Source: Jeotgalibacillus proteolyticus (lineage in GTDB: Bacteria; Bacillota; Bacilli; Bacillales; Jeotgalibacillaceae). Taken from it: DNA of 64,000 nucleotides. Position 1 is the stretch's first letter. Each line of letters starts with the position of its first letter. The translations under genes and the position numbers were made by a program. Below are positions 25,204-33,894 of this stretch, piece by piece. The DNA lies in assembly GCF_002926065.1 (NCBI RefSeq), contig NZ_PREZ01000008.1, forward strand, positions 124,001 to 188,000, written 5' to 3'. The notes below the pieces were generated by a model. That model did not search any database and was not told where the DNA came from. It worked only from the letters and a program-made list of their open reading frames with translations.

Positions 25204-25638
25204 CTGTTGTTATTTGCACTTTCCCTTATTGCAGGAAGAACACAAGTTAAGCTTCATTCTCATGTTGCATCTTAAGTGCTGAACCTCAAAAAGTAAAAAG
25301 GGCTTTTGCTTATTTATAGCAAAAGCCTCCCTATACCCTAATGGTATCCGTCGATAAAGGCGTTTTTTTTGTGTGCAGAAAACGCTCCTTGTCCTATTGT
25401 AATAGGCGAAACGATCAATTTTAGAGAAAAAAACTGCATTGATCTCCCCTAATAAGCAAATGTCATATATATTTCTTGCGTTGTAATCATTGTAATCAAA
25501 ATTTAAACTTCTATTGAAAACCCTTTTGTAATAAGGGCTGAGCAAGGTTTAATAGATATTGATGGAAGGTTTTACCTCATAAATCCGTCAATTATCCGTG
25601 ATAGAATCTAACATGAATTAAACATCAGGAGGGAAACA
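25204..25638. other. Gap of 435 bases with terminator
   Basis: A terminator GGCTTTTGCT (25301-25310) / AGCAAAAGCC (25318-25327) ends the CotZ-like unit. A second weaker stem (GGCGTTTT / AAAACGCT, ~25359-25388) follows. A 111-codon leftward ORF here (25210-25545) has no ribosome binding site and an odd composition and is not accepted. GGAGGG just before 25639 belongs to the next gene. Confidence 0.5.
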
Positions 25639-26631
25639 ATGAAAAAACAATTAGGTACAATATCACTAGCACTTACACTTGGTATAAGTTCACTTGGAGC
25701 AGCACCTTCAGCCCTTGGTGCAATGCCTTCAGGTTATGGAGCAGCACCTTCAGATCAAGCAACACCATCAGATCATGAGGAAGTTCGTTCAGACACTGCA
25801 GTTGCAGCTTCTAACCAGGTTAACGAAGAAGTAGAAAATGCAAAGGCTGATGAAATCATTAGTTTTGCTAAAAGTTTAATAGGAAAAGCTACATACGGGT
25901 CTGATTATAGTTACACTTATCCCTATCAATTTAAATGTGCATCATTCATAGAGTTCATCTTTCAATCTGAAGGTATTCATCTGGGAAGCCGTGACGAGAA
26001 CTATATGGTTCAGCAAGGAGAATATGTTTCAAGAGACCAATTAGAGAAAGGTGATTTAGTCTTCTTTAAAAGATCATCTTCTTCAACGACTCCAAACCAT
26101 GTAGGTATGTACATTGGAAATAACCAGATCATTCATATGGCTAACGAAAAACTCGATATTGTAATTTCCGATCTCGATAGTACATCCTATTACAAAGATA
26201 ATTATATGACTGCCAGAAGAGTCCTGCCGTCTTTACTTCCATCAAATCCGCCAACTAAAGCGGATAATATTATTGAAAATGCTTATGGCTTAATGGATGA
26301 GGTAGAAATGGGCAGAGTTAATGACGAAGCATCTATGAAATTTTCGGGTGGAGGTTACGTCAATTATATTTACAAAATAAATGGAATTGATCTTGGTGCA
26401 ACGTCTGTAAAAGATCTCTCAGAAATAGGCAGAACTGTATCCCGTGATAACTTGGAAAAAGGGGATTTAATTTTCATAGGTTCTACACCAGGATCTACTA
26501 CGCCTAGCAGGGTAGCTATTTATGCGGGCGACAGCAGAATAATAGTGCCTAGTTCGGAAGGAATTAGTTCAAGGGTTCTTTTGTCTGATTATTATAGCAG
26601 CCACTATATAACAGCAAAACGCGTATTTTAA
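25639..26631 (+). CDS. Secreted tandem NlpC/P60 protein, second domain inactive
   Basis: A 330-residue protein: signal peptide (residues 1-~28), an Ala/Ser/Pro-rich stretch with three APSxxGA-like repeats, then two NlpC/P60-type domains. The first (~68-196) has catalytic Cys100 (QFKCASFIEFIF), YVSRDQLEKGDLVFF, and His154 (NHVGMYIG), with His166 possibly third. The second (~208-330) repeats the layout (VSRDNLEKGDLIFIG, SRVAIYAGDSRIIV) but Cys is replaced by Gly237 and His by Arg, so it cannot be a peptidase and may bind substrate. The active domain should cut gamma-D-Glu-type or similar peptide bonds in cell wall or a peptide polymer. GGAGGG precedes the ATG. It sits inside the spore-surface ligase cluster. 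Confidence 0.85.
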   Translation: MKKQLGTISLALTLGISSLGAAPSALGAMPSGYGAAPSDQATPSDHEEVRSDTAVAASNQVNEEVENAKADEIISFAKSLIGKATYGSDYSYTYPYQFKCASFIEFIFQSEGIHLGSRDENYMVQQGEYVSRDQLEKGDLVFFKRSSSSTTPNHVGMYIGNNQIIHMANEKLDIVISDLDSTSYYKDNYMTARRVLPSLLPSNPPTKADNIIENAYGLMDEVEMGRVNDEASMKFSGGGYVNYIYKINGIDLGATSVKDLSEIGRTVSRDNLEKGDLIFIGSTPGSTTPSRVAIYAGDSRIIVPSSEGISSRVLLSDYYSSHYITAKRVF

Positions 26632-26671
26632 TAAAAAAGTATCAAAGCTTGATCTTTTAGATAAAATAGAA

Positions 26672-26716
26672 AGAGGCATTCGTTTGCGATATATAGCTGC
26701 GAATGCTTCTTTTTAT
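26672..26716 (+). terminator. Terminator after the NlpC/P60 gene
   Basis: GAGGCATTCG (26673-26682) pairs with CGAATGCTTC (26700-26709), then TTTTTATTTT. A related hairpin (AAGCATTCGTTTGAGCTGCA at 27826-27845) occurs in the duplicated copy downstream. Confidence 0.65.
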
Positions 26717-26737
26717 TTTATTCAGTTAATTATATGT

Positions 26738-27502
26738 TTATCCCTTTAGATGCATAGAGCGTATCGCTTTAATTTGTTTTCGCATTTCCCCATTGCCGAC
26801 TTTGGAGAAATTGCCGACCCCAGGGCTTGTATTTATTTCAAATAATACTGGATCCATACATTTACTGATGCCAAAATCAATTCCGTATTCAATTTGTGGA
26901 ACAGCTGTTGCAGCTACTCCGGCTGCTATAATTGACACTTCCTTAATGCAATTAATCAGGTCATTCTTCTTTTTATCGTCCATACCTAAATGCTCTGACA
27001 ACAATGTATCTATCGTCATAAGCTCAGCTCCCCGGTGTGAGTTAATCACGCCGCTGCTGGTTGTTTCTTCGGTCGCAACCTTTCCATACATCCCTCCAAT
27101 CACCCATTCTCCTTTTAGCAGCTGAACATGTACCCGAATGGATAACGGCAACCCAGTTGGAGTCAGGCTTGGAATACCCTCCTGAACAAGATATCCGCCA
27201 AATCTATTGATAGGATGCAAAACAGGTTCAAACTCCTCAATCTTTTTGACATCCATCTTTATTTTTTCTCCATTAAGAGTATAACCATTAAAACAATAGA
27301 GTCCATCCTTATTTTTATATACTTTAAAAATTCCTTTCCCTTGCCCTCCTCTATCATTTTTTAAATAGACGCTTTCATACCGTTTCAGTAAATCAGTCAA
27401 GTTTTCAACTGTAAATAAAGCTGTTTCTGGAATGAATTTAGAAAGGGCTGGATGTTTACTTAACAGGATATATTGCAGCCACTTACCTAGTCGTTTTTTC
27501 AA
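26738..27502 (-). CDS. YheC/YheD-type short ATP-grasp protein, tandem copy A
   Basis: A 254-residue protein that corresponds to the ATP-grasp part of YheC/YheD, without their ~180-residue N-terminal region. Motifs: KFIPETALFTVENLTDLLKRY, VYLKNDRGGQGKGIFKV (ATP-binding Lys and Gly-rich loop, ~45-61), YLVQEGIPSL, SIRVHVQLLKGEWVIGG, and the metal-binding LFEINTSPGVGNFSK near residue 220-235. Translation starts at TTG 27502, 8 bases after AGGAGG. About 80% identical by eye to copy B at 27883. YheC/D proteins are found on Bacillus spores, and the ATP-grasp fold implies a ligase; no substrate is known. A sigma-K-like -10 box lies upstream. Confidence 0.85.
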   Translation of the reverse strand: MKKRLGKWLQYILLSKHPALSKFIPETALFTVENLTDLLKRYESVYLKNDRGGQGKGIFKVYKNKDGLYCFNGYTLNGEKIKMDVKKIEEFEPVLHPINRFGGYLVQEGIPSLTPTGLPLSIRVHVQLLKGEWVIGGMYGKVATEETTSSGVINSHRGAELMTIDTLLSEHLGMDDKKKNDLINCIKEVSIIAAGVAATAVPQIEYGIDFGISKCMDPVLFEINTSPGVGNFSKVGNGEMRKQIKAIRSMHLKG

Positions 27503-27537
27503 AAAAAAACCTCCTTTTCAGTTTCTGGTCATACAGT

Positions 27538-27546
27538 TATTGTATG
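27538..27546 (-). promoter_or_regulatory. Sigma-K-like -10 element of tandem copy A
   Basis: Read leftward, CATACAATA matches the sigma-K -10 consensus CATAnnnTA. It is part of a CATAC...GTATG inverted repeat, 36 bases before the TTG start; the same element precedes copy B. No clear -35 at 16-17 bases. Confidence 0.4.
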
Positions 27547-27646
27547 TCTATCCGCAACTCGTGCCTGGGTCTGTTTATTAGAATAATCCTTAAAAATAAT
27601 TTATATTTCAAAACACTGGACAAAGCGAATACAGCCTTAAATCAGT

Positions 27647-27800
27647 TATTCCTTCTTTTGAAACTTTGAAGCTAATGTAATCATCCCTTTTGAATACATA
27701 TCCTTTAAATAGGACAATTGTATTTTCATCTACACTCTTTTTTTCCGACTTTAATAATTTTTCCTTTGAAATCAGTAACATCAATTTAATAAATAACTCA
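27647..27800 (-). pseudogene. MurF-like ligase remnant (collapsed copy)
   Basis: On the minus strand the stretch encodes SVDENTIVLFKGYVF, equivalent to IVDENTIVLFKGNMYSKGM at the end of the intact ligase at 28759. At 27738-27745 it jumps inside a T-run to DNA that matches 29412-29450, an internal part of that gene (TDFKGKIIKVGK). About 550 bases between these points, plus the whole N-terminal half, are gone. An apparent 79-codon ORF at 27608-27847 is only this scar and is not a gene. Confidence 0.8.
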
Positions 27801-27882
27801 AGATTTGTTTCATTTAAAATTGAAAGAAGCATTCGTTTGAGCTGCAAATGCTTCCTTTTGTTTTCTTCAGCTAATTATATAT

Positions 27883-28635
27883 TTATCCCTTTAGGTGCAT
27901 AGAGCGTATCGCTTTAATTCGTTTTCGCATTTCCCCATTGCCAATTTTAGAAAAATCGCCGACCCCGGGGCTTGTATTTATTTCATATATTACCGGATTC
28001 CCAGATTGACTGATACCAAAATCAATCCCATATTCTATTTCGGGAACAGCTGTTGAAGCCACTTCGGCTGCTATAATTGACGCTTCCTTAATGCATTTAA
28101 TCAGTTCATTCTGCTCCTTTTTGTCCATACCTAAATGCTCCGACAGCAATTTATCCACTGTCATGATTTGAGCTCCCCGGTGCGAGCTGCCGGTTGTTTC
28201 TTCCGCTGCAACCTGTCCATATATCCCTCCAATCATCCATTCTTCTTTGAGCAGCTGGACATGTACCCGAAGAGAAAATGGTAATCCATGTGAAGTTAGG
28301 CTAGGAATACCCGCCTGGACAAGATATCCGCCAAATCTATTTATTGGATGCAGCACAGCTTCGAACTCATCAACCTTTTCCACATTCATCTGTATTTTTT
28401 TCCCATTAAGAGTATAGCCATTAAAACAATAAAGCCCCTCTTGATTTTTAGTAACTTTAAAGATTCCTTTCCCTTGCCCTCCTCTATTATTTTTCAAATA
28501 GACGCTTTCATACCGTTTCAGTAAATCAGTCAAGTTTTCAATTGTGTATAGACGTGTTTCGGGAATGAATTTAGAGATGATGGGATGTTTACTAAATAAT
28601 GAATATTGCAGCCATTTACCTAGTCTTTTTTTCAA
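27883..28635 (-). CDS. YheC/YheD-type short ATP-grasp protein, tandem copy B
   Basis: A 250-residue twin of the 26738 gene: KFIPETRLYTIENLTDLLKRY, VYLKNNRGGQGKGIFKV, SLRVHVQLLKEEWMIGG and IYEINTSPGVGDFSK. Four residues are missing near 165 (ETTGSSHRGA versus ETTSSGVINSHRGA). TTG start at 28635 behind AGGAGG. It lies 123 bases downstream of the MurF-like gene in the same direction, so the two may be partly co-transcribed, but it has its own CATACATTA sigma-K-like box. Intact ATP and metal residues suggest both copies are active. Substrate unknown. Confidence 0.85.
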   Translation of the reverse strand: MKKRLGKWLQYSLFSKHPIISKFIPETRLYTIENLTDLLKRYESVYLKNNRGGQGKGIFKVTKNQEGLYCFNGYTLNGKKIQMNVEKVDEFEAVLHPINRFGGYLVQAGIPSLTSHGLPFSLRVHVQLLKEEWMIGGIYGQVAAEETTGSSHRGAQIMTVDKLLSEHLGMDKKEQNELIKCIKEASIIAAEVASTAVPEIEYGIDFGISQSGNPVIYEINTSPGVGDFSKIGNGEMRKRIKAIRSMHLKG

Positions 28636-28669
28636 AAAAAAACCTCCTTTTAGTGTCTAGACATACAGT

Positions 28670-28678
28670 TAATGTATG
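28670..28678 (-). promoter_or_regulatory. Sigma-K-like -10 element of tandem copy B
   Basis: Read leftward, CATACATTA fits CATAnnnTA, within the inverted repeat CATACATTAACTGTATG; same position relative to the TTG start as in copy A. Confidence 0.4.
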
Positions 28679-28758
28679 TTCAGCGGTACCCTCTGCTTGG
28701 GTAAAAATTATATTCGATTATCAAAAACACTGATTAATATTGATCAGACTTACATGAG

Positions 28759-30141
28759 TTATTCTTTCTTTTGAAACTTTGAAGCTAAATTAACCATGCC
28801 CTTTGAATACATATTACCTTTGAATAGGACAATTGTATTTTCATCTACAATCTTTTTTAAGAGACGATAAACAGAGCTGCTTTTATTGATTGAGTAGACT
28901 TGCAATTCAGGATTATTTTTCTTTGCTTGATCGGCCATAATACTTGCCAGAGTATTACCTTTCACAATAAGAATATCTACACTATGTTCAGCAATCATCT
29001 CCCCTGCCTGCTGATTAATAGTTTTCCCCCAAGATCCTAATCCTGTTATGCTTCCAACTACTGCGATTTTTTTCTTCCCTTTTCCAATTTCCTCTAACAC
29101 CTTAATAGCTGCCTCTAAAGAAGTAGAGGTTAAGCTCCATGTATCATCTATCAGAACCGATCCATTTATCCCATCGACCACTTGAAGCTGCCTATCAAAC
29201 TTTTGAAAGGTTTTTAGCCGTATTACGGCTTCCTGAATACCAATGCCTGTTTCATAAACCGCGGCAAGTGCGGCTAATGCATTATACACTTGATGCTCAC
29301 CAAGTCCCGGCACATATACCGGATAGCTTTGCTGGTTGTGCAAAAGATTAAAATGCATGCCGTTTTCCAGGAAATTTATGTCTGTTGCTCTAAAATCGCT
29401 CAAGTGACCTTTTCCGACTTTAATAATTTTTCCTTTGAAATCAGTAAAATCAATTTTTTTAGTATTTATGTCGTCTTGATTAATAATAAGTACACCTTTA
29501 TGATCGAGGATCTTTGCCATATCCCCTTTTGCTTCAATATAGGATTCGATTGATTCGCAATGACGTAAATGATGAGCGCCAATATTGGTGATGATTCCAA
29601 TTGTTGGTTTAAAATACTCCCCTGCATATAACACATCTCCAGGTGATCCAACCGCAGCTTCAAATACAGCGGCCTCGGTATCATCATCTATACTTAGCAG
29701 GTATTGCAAATGAGCAGTACGTGAATTATTGGTCTTCTTTGTAGCAGCTACTTTTTTATTCTTAGACAAAATATGCCGAATCATTTCCTTAGTAGTTGTT
29801 TTTCCAGTTGTTCCTGTTACAGCAACAACTGGAATATCAAACTGATTTCTATAGTAAGTTAGAAATTCCCAATATGCATTTTCTGTTGATTCTACTTCGA
29901 TAATAGTTAAATTCTCAAGATGCTGAGTTTTTTTGTAGTCTTTATGAGTGACAACAATTAACGGGAAAAATTCTTCTAATTCCGTCCAGTTCCTAATTGT
30001 ATATTTGGCAAAGAGGATAGTATTTTTTTTGTGAATTTGCTTAAGACGATAAGCGCCATACTCGACTACTGCATCATCAGATCCCTGGATTAATTCACCA
30101 TCTATGATAGTTCTAATATCTTTAACGGTAATAGGGTTCAC
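28759..30141 (-). CDS. MurF-like Mur ligase of the spore-surface cluster
   Basis: A 460-residue Mur ligase. The N-terminal domain (1-~100) resembles the MurF substrate domain. The P-loop GTTGKTTTKEM lies at 110-120, followed by TNNSRTAHLQYLLS, EAAVGSPGDVLYAGEYFKP, ITNIGAHHLRHCESIESYIEAKGDM (with the Lys/Glu region of the central domain), GEHQVYNALAALAAVYE, and a C-terminal Rossmann-like domain that begins LIDDTWSLTSTSLEAAIKVL. MurF proper has YNANP after DDS; here it is WSLTS, so the acceptor differs from UDP-MurNAc-tripeptide/D-Ala-D-Ala. It should form an amide bond via an acyl phosphate. The GTG start is 12 bases after AAGGAG, a rather long spacing. Surrounded by ATP-grasp genes; the cell-wall MurF is presumably elsewhere. 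Confidence 0.85.
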   Translation of the reverse strand: MNPITVKDIRTIIDGELIQGSDDAVVEYGAYRLKQIHKKNTILFAKYTIRNWTELEEFFPLIVVTHKDYKKTQHLENLTIIEVESTENAYWEFLTYYRNQFDIPVVAVTGTTGKTTTKEMIRHILSKNKKVAATKKTNNSRTAHLQYLLSIDDDTEAAVFEAAVGSPGDVLYAGEYFKPTIGIITNIGAHHLRHCESIESYIEAKGDMAKILDHKGVLIINQDDINTKKIDFTDFKGKIIKVGKGHLSDFRATDINFLENGMHFNLLHNQQSYPVYVPGLGEHQVYNALAALAAVYETGIGIQEAVIRLKTFQKFDRQLQVVDGINGSVLIDDTWSLTSTSLEAAIKVLEEIGKGKKKIAVVGSITGLGSWGKTINQQAGEMIAEHSVDILIVKGNTLASIMADQAKKNNPELQVYSINKSSSVYRLLKKIVDENTIVLFKGNMYSKGMVNLASKFQKKE

Positions 30142-30424
30142 GGGAAACGTTTCACTCCTTTCCTTACTACTTGCATAGTATGTTTCAGCAGCTTTCTTTG
30201 CCTGTATAGATAACTGAGGGATTAACTCAAATTTTAGAAATTATAGCCCTTTTTTCTTATAGCCCAGATCATTCTACTAATATATCAATAGTTATTAATC
30301 ATATAGTCAACTTCTATATTAAATTACTGAAGTTGGTATAAATAACCACACCAATATGACTTTATTTCATAAATATATATAGACGGTTATTGATTGATTG
30401 AATTATTTATAGGGAGTGGAACTC

Positions 30425-31645
30425 TTGAAAACAATACTTTTTATAGGTACTAATAAATCCGGTTCAAGCAGAGATGCCATTTTTGCTGCTAAACGCCTTG
30501 GATTTTTTACGGTTGTATTCACTAATAACGAAAACCAAATTCAACAGAGGGACCAGTATCCTGATGTTCATAAAATGATATTTATAGATACAGACAACCT
30601 GCAAGATATGAGAGAAGAAATAAAACGCTTACGTTCGAAAGGAATGTATATTGAGACAATTGTTAGTTTTGTAGATTCATCTGTGCTCAGTGCTTCACTA
30701 CTTTGTGATGAATTTTGCAAGAACCACTTTTCATCTAGAGCCATTAAATTAATGAATAATAAGGAAGACACAAGATTGTTTTTAGAAGGTCAGCCTTATA
30801 CACCTTTTTTTACAGTTATTAAACCTGGAGAAGAAATCTCTTTTGAAACGATTTTGCCTAAGTTTACATTTCCTGTTATTGTTAAATCTCCGAATTCTAC
30901 TGGCTCGAAAGATGTCCTGCTGGCAGAAAAAGAGGAGCAGTTAAAAAATCATACCTTAATGCTGCAAGCAAAAGATCCGAATGAATCAATTATTGTAGAG
31001 GAATACATTACAGGTGACCAATACTTAGTGGAGGCAGTCGTATACAAGGAAGAGGTCATGATTGCAGGTGTTATTGAACAGGAAATAACGAAGGGGAAAA
31101 GATTTATTATAACAGGCTATGGTGTTATGGCCGAAATACCAAAGGATATTAAAGCTGGGATTGAAGAGGTTCTTCATTCTATTGTTAAGAAATTAGAAAT
31201 CATAAATGGAGCACTGCATCTTGAATTGAGACGAAGTCCGAATGGGTGGAAGCTTATTGAAATAAACCCGAGAATTTCTGGCGGTGCAATGAATAAAATG
31301 ATCCAAGCTGCCTTTGGATTCAGTTTGGTTGAAGAAACATTAAAATTGGTTTTAGGTGAAAGGCCTTCAGTAGTACCGAAACAGAAAAAATTTGTTTTTA
31401 CCCAATACCAAATTGCCTCTGAACAAGGAATTTTAGAAAGAGTGACGGGAAAGGGAAAGGCTAAAAAGTCCCCAGGGATCGTAGACGTTTATGTAAAACC
31501 CAAAAAAGGAACTTTGCTATTCCCTCCTCTATCAATGGGACATCGATACGCCTATGTAATCGCAGCAGGTAATACGATGGACGAAGCAAAGAGATTTGCC
31601 AAAAATGCTGTAAATGAAATTAAGTTCCACCTAAAAAAAGAATAA
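30425..31645 (+). CDS. ATP-grasp ligase of the spore-surface cluster, paralogue 3
   Basis: The start is placed at TTG 30425, 7 bases after AGGGAGTGG; an in-frame GTG at 30416 lies inside that site, and only the TTG start aligns with the paralogues (MKTILFIGTNKSGSSRDAI). 406 residues with the same motifs: FPVIVKSPNSTGSKDVLLA, IVEEYITGDQYLVE, LIEINPRISGGAMNKM, PPLSMGHRYAYVIAAGNT. No CotZ-like gene follows; instead a very strong terminator separates it from the convergent fusion gene. Expected to be an amino-acid or peptide ligase; substrate unknown. Confidence 0.85.
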   Translation: MKTILFIGTNKSGSSRDAIFAAKRLGFFTVVFTNNENQIQQRDQYPDVHKMIFIDTDNLQDMREEIKRLRSKGMYIETIVSFVDSSVLSASLLCDEFCKNHFSSRAIKLMNNKEDTRLFLEGQPYTPFFTVIKPGEEISFETILPKFTFPVIVKSPNSTGSKDVLLAEKEEQLKNHTLMLQAKDPNESIIVEEYITGDQYLVEAVVYKEEVMIAGVIEQEITKGKRFIITGYGVMAEIPKDIKAGIEEVLHSIVKKLEIINGALHLELRRSPNGWKLIEINPRISGGAMNKMIQAAFGFSLVEETLKLVLGERPSVVPKQKKFVFTQYQIASEQGILERVTGKGKAKKSPGIVDVYVKPKKGTLLFPPLSMGHRYAYVIAAGNTMDEAKRFAKNAVNEIKFHLKKE

Positions 31646-31679
31646 TACCTTTAGATCTTCTATTCTTAAAGAGAAAAAA

Positions 31680-31712
31680 GGTACCCCGGGAATTTTACAA
31701 TCCCGGGGTACC
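31680..31712. terminator. Strong bidirectional terminator
   Basis: GGTACCCCGGGA (31680-31691) pairs perfectly with TCCCGGGGTACC (31701-31712), flanked by A-run and T-run, between convergent genes. Confidence 0.85.
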
Positions 31713-31728
31713 TTTCATGTCATAGTAT

Positions 31729-33894
31729 CTATTTGAAGGTTTTCTTTAAAAATTGAATCGTTTCATACATGTTTATCCTGCTGGCACCCTTCACTAAAAT
31801 AGTGTCTTCCTTTTCTACAACCGTTTTTAGAAATTCATGCATTTCTTCTTTATTATCAAAGTGATGAACACTGTTTGAAGGAAATCCCTTTAATTTCGCC
31901 TGATTACCCATTATTTCTGTTTGATCGCCATAGGTAATAAAAAGATCAATTTCTTTCTCATACACATAGTCTCCAATTTTCCGGTATTCTGCCTCTCTTA
32001 ATTTTCCCAGGGCTCTGATTTCTCCAATAACAGCTATTTTTCGGTTTTTACCGATATTTGAAAGCACATCAATTGCTGCTCTTACTCCTTCAGGATGAGA
32101 GTGAACCGTATCATCTATTAGAGTAATATTATGCCGTCGATTATAAACGGTTAACCTCCTCGCCGGTTTATTAAATAATAACCCTGCTTGGATTTGCATT
32201 GGAGTTAAACCTAAGTGGTCTGCCACAGCAATGGCATTAAGAGCATTATATACATGATGTTCACCAAAAATAGGAATGAAAAATTTTACTTCAATTCCCT
32301 GTAGTGTCATTTTGAAATACATCCCATTTTCCGCATATTCGATTTGATAGGCTTTGTAGTCAGCCTTTGACTTAATTCCAATTGTAATGATCTTTCCTCT
32401 AAATTCTTTTGTCTCCAAATACCTGGAATTCCGATTATCCTTGTTAATAATAAGCAATCCTTCTTGATCCATTCCGTGGATTAATTCTGATTTAGCCTTA
32501 GCAATTCCTTTTATATTGCTTTTGAATGAACCAACATGTGCAAGTCCGACATTTGTCACAATACTGATATTAGGCTTAATAATGCTGCAGTGTTTTGTTA
32601 TGGTTCCAGGAGAGGACATTCCATACTCCAAGACGACTGCTTCATGAGATTTATCAATTTCAGAGGCATGAATTTCAGTATGCTGAGCCGTATTCCAATA
32701 ATCCTTTGATTCAAAAGTGTTCCATTTATTTGAAAGGATAGAAGCAAGCATGGCTTTCGTGGTCGTTTTCCCGGCACTTCCTGTTATTGCGATAATTGGC
32801 ATTTCACCCTTCGCTTTATTCTTTCTTTTCGCTGCTTCGATTTTCGCTTTAATTGCATCTTGGCTATTTGCCAGATATTTAGCATATCTAATAGAATTTT
32901 GGACAACATCCATTTCTAAATAAAATGTGGGAGGACACCCTGGAAGCCAGTTTACTTCATAAATCCATATTTTTAAATTCTCGTCTAATCCAATATCAAT
33001 TCCTATTTCATCAATTACCTCTCCATATAGCTGCATTTGAAGTTCATCAAGATGCTGAGCTAAAGATAATGAAAAATGTTCGAGTGTGCCCTTAATATTA
33101 GTGGCTTCTTCTCCAAATTCCTGCTTTAAAAATGGAGTTAAGTAATTGGTATACCCCCCATTATTAATGTTGGGTATAATGGAGCCTTTTGGGGCAATTC
33201 GCGGATAAATGGATGTAATGACCCATTCGCCATGACCGTCTTTTTGAGCATGTAGTCTAAAGTCGTAAATTTGTCCTGATTTGTTAATAGATTTTATATA
33301 GGGCTGCATAATATACGTTTCAGCAGAAAGCCTTTCATCTATCAGGCTTCTCAGCTCATTTTTTGTATAATAACTGGAATCCGAATCCTTCGTTACCAAA
33401 AATTTATCTTTTTCAATGGATATAAAGTAGATCCCTTTTCCTTTCCTGCCGTCAAAGGGTTTAAATACAACACTTCGGAACCCTGAGAGATAGTGGAAAA
33501 ATTTATCAGTATCACTTGTAATTTTTTCTGAAGGGATTAAATAATGAGAAAAATCCTTTCCTTTTTTTAAACGCTCATAAACACTCCACTTGTTTCCGAT
33601 GGAATTTGTCGTAAAAGGGATCATTTCTCTTAACCTTTGAACAACCTTTAAAGACTTTGCCAATTTATTTGGGTCACCCGCATTATAAATGACATCGGGG
33701 AAGGGCATAATTCGATCCACCCACAAGCCATGTTCTAAAACTTTCCCCTCAATAGACCTATTAGAAAAATTCACCTTGCCAGGCGTGAAGTAAAAAAACC
33801 CGACGCCTTCTGCTTTTGCGACTGCTGCAAAAGCATACGTCTTTCTTACATTGGCCGGATCTTTTCGGTGATGCAGCATCCCTATAAGTGTCAT
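31729..33894 (-). CDS. YheC/D ATP-grasp fused to MurF-like ligase (cyanophycin-synthetase-like layout)
   Basis: Start ATG 33894, 8 bases after AAAGGAG (an upstream in-frame ATG at 33915 has no such site); 721 residues. Residues 1-~345 are a YheC/D ATP-grasp: MTLIGMLHHRKDP, VFKPFDGRKGKGIYFI (ATP loop), YIMQPYIKSI, DFRLHAQKDGHGEWVI and the metal site IWIYEVNWLPGCPP. Residues ~363-721 are a complete Mur ligase: P-loop ITGSAGKTTTKAM at ~370-382, VVLEYGMSSPGTI, IVTNVGLAHVGSFKS, AKSELIHGM, GEHHVYNALNAIAVADHLG, and LIDDTVHSHPEGVRAAIDVL. ATP-grasp followed by Mur ligase in one chain is the layout of cyanophycin synthetase CphA, but its N-terminal domain is absent. Both active sites look complete, so it may elongate a branched peptide. 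Substrates unknown. Confidence 0.88.
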   Translation of the reverse strand: MTLIGMLHHRKDPANVRKTYAFAAVAKAEGVGFFYFTPGKVNFSNRSIEGKVLEHGLWVDRIMPFPDVIYNAGDPNKLAKSLKVVQRLREMIPFTTNSIGNKWSVYERLKKGKDFSHYLIPSEKITSDTDKFFHYLSGFRSVVFKPFDGRKGKGIYFISIEKDKFLVTKDSDSSYYTKNELRSLIDERLSAETYIMQPYIKSINKSGQIYDFRLHAQKDGHGEWVITSIYPRIAPKGSIIPNINNGGYTNYLTPFLKQEFGEEATNIKGTLEHFSLSLAQHLDELQMQLYGEVIDEIGIDIGLDENLKIWIYEVNWLPGCPPTFYLEMDVVQNSIRYAKYLANSQDAIKAKIEAAKRKNKAKGEMPIIAITGSAGKTTTKAMLASILSNKWNTFESKDYWNTAQHTEIHASEIDKSHEAVVLEYGMSSPGTITKHCSIIKPNISIVTNVGLAHVGSFKSNIKGIAKAKSELIHGMDQEGLLIINKDNRNSRYLETKEFRGKIITIGIKSKADYKAYQIEYAENGMYFKMTLQGIEVKFFIPIFGEHHVYNALNAIAVADHLGLTPMQIQAGLLFNKPARRLTVYNRRHNITLIDDTVHSHPEGVRAAIDVLSNIGKNRKIAVIGEIRALGKLREAEYRKIGDYVYEKEIDLFITYGDQTEIMGNQAKLKGFPSNSVHHFDNKEEMHEFLKTVVEKEDTILVKGASRINMYETIQFLKKTFK

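Larger units (their letters stand above)
26665..30141 (-). repeat. Tandem segmental duplication: terminator + YheC/D + MurF-like
   Basis: Unit A (26665-27800) and unit B (27818-30141) share the same order and near-identical stretches: the GCATTCG hairpin, the YheC/D 3' ends (CCCTTTAGATGCATAGAGCG at 26742-26761 versus CCCTTTAGGTGCATAGAGCG), the YheC/D genes, their upstream CATACAGTTA-TGTATG elements, and the MurF-like gene, which in unit A survives only as a fragment. The border coordinates are approximate. Confidence 0.75.

Noticed and set aside
25210-25545. Leftward 111-codon ORF
   Set aside because: No ribosome binding site, covers a terminator, and the composition (many Tyr/Asn/Arg from AT-rich non-coding DNA) is not protein-like.
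30416-30424. GTG start of ATP-grasp 3
   Set aside because: It lies within the ribosome binding site itself; the TTG at 30425 aligns with the paralogues.
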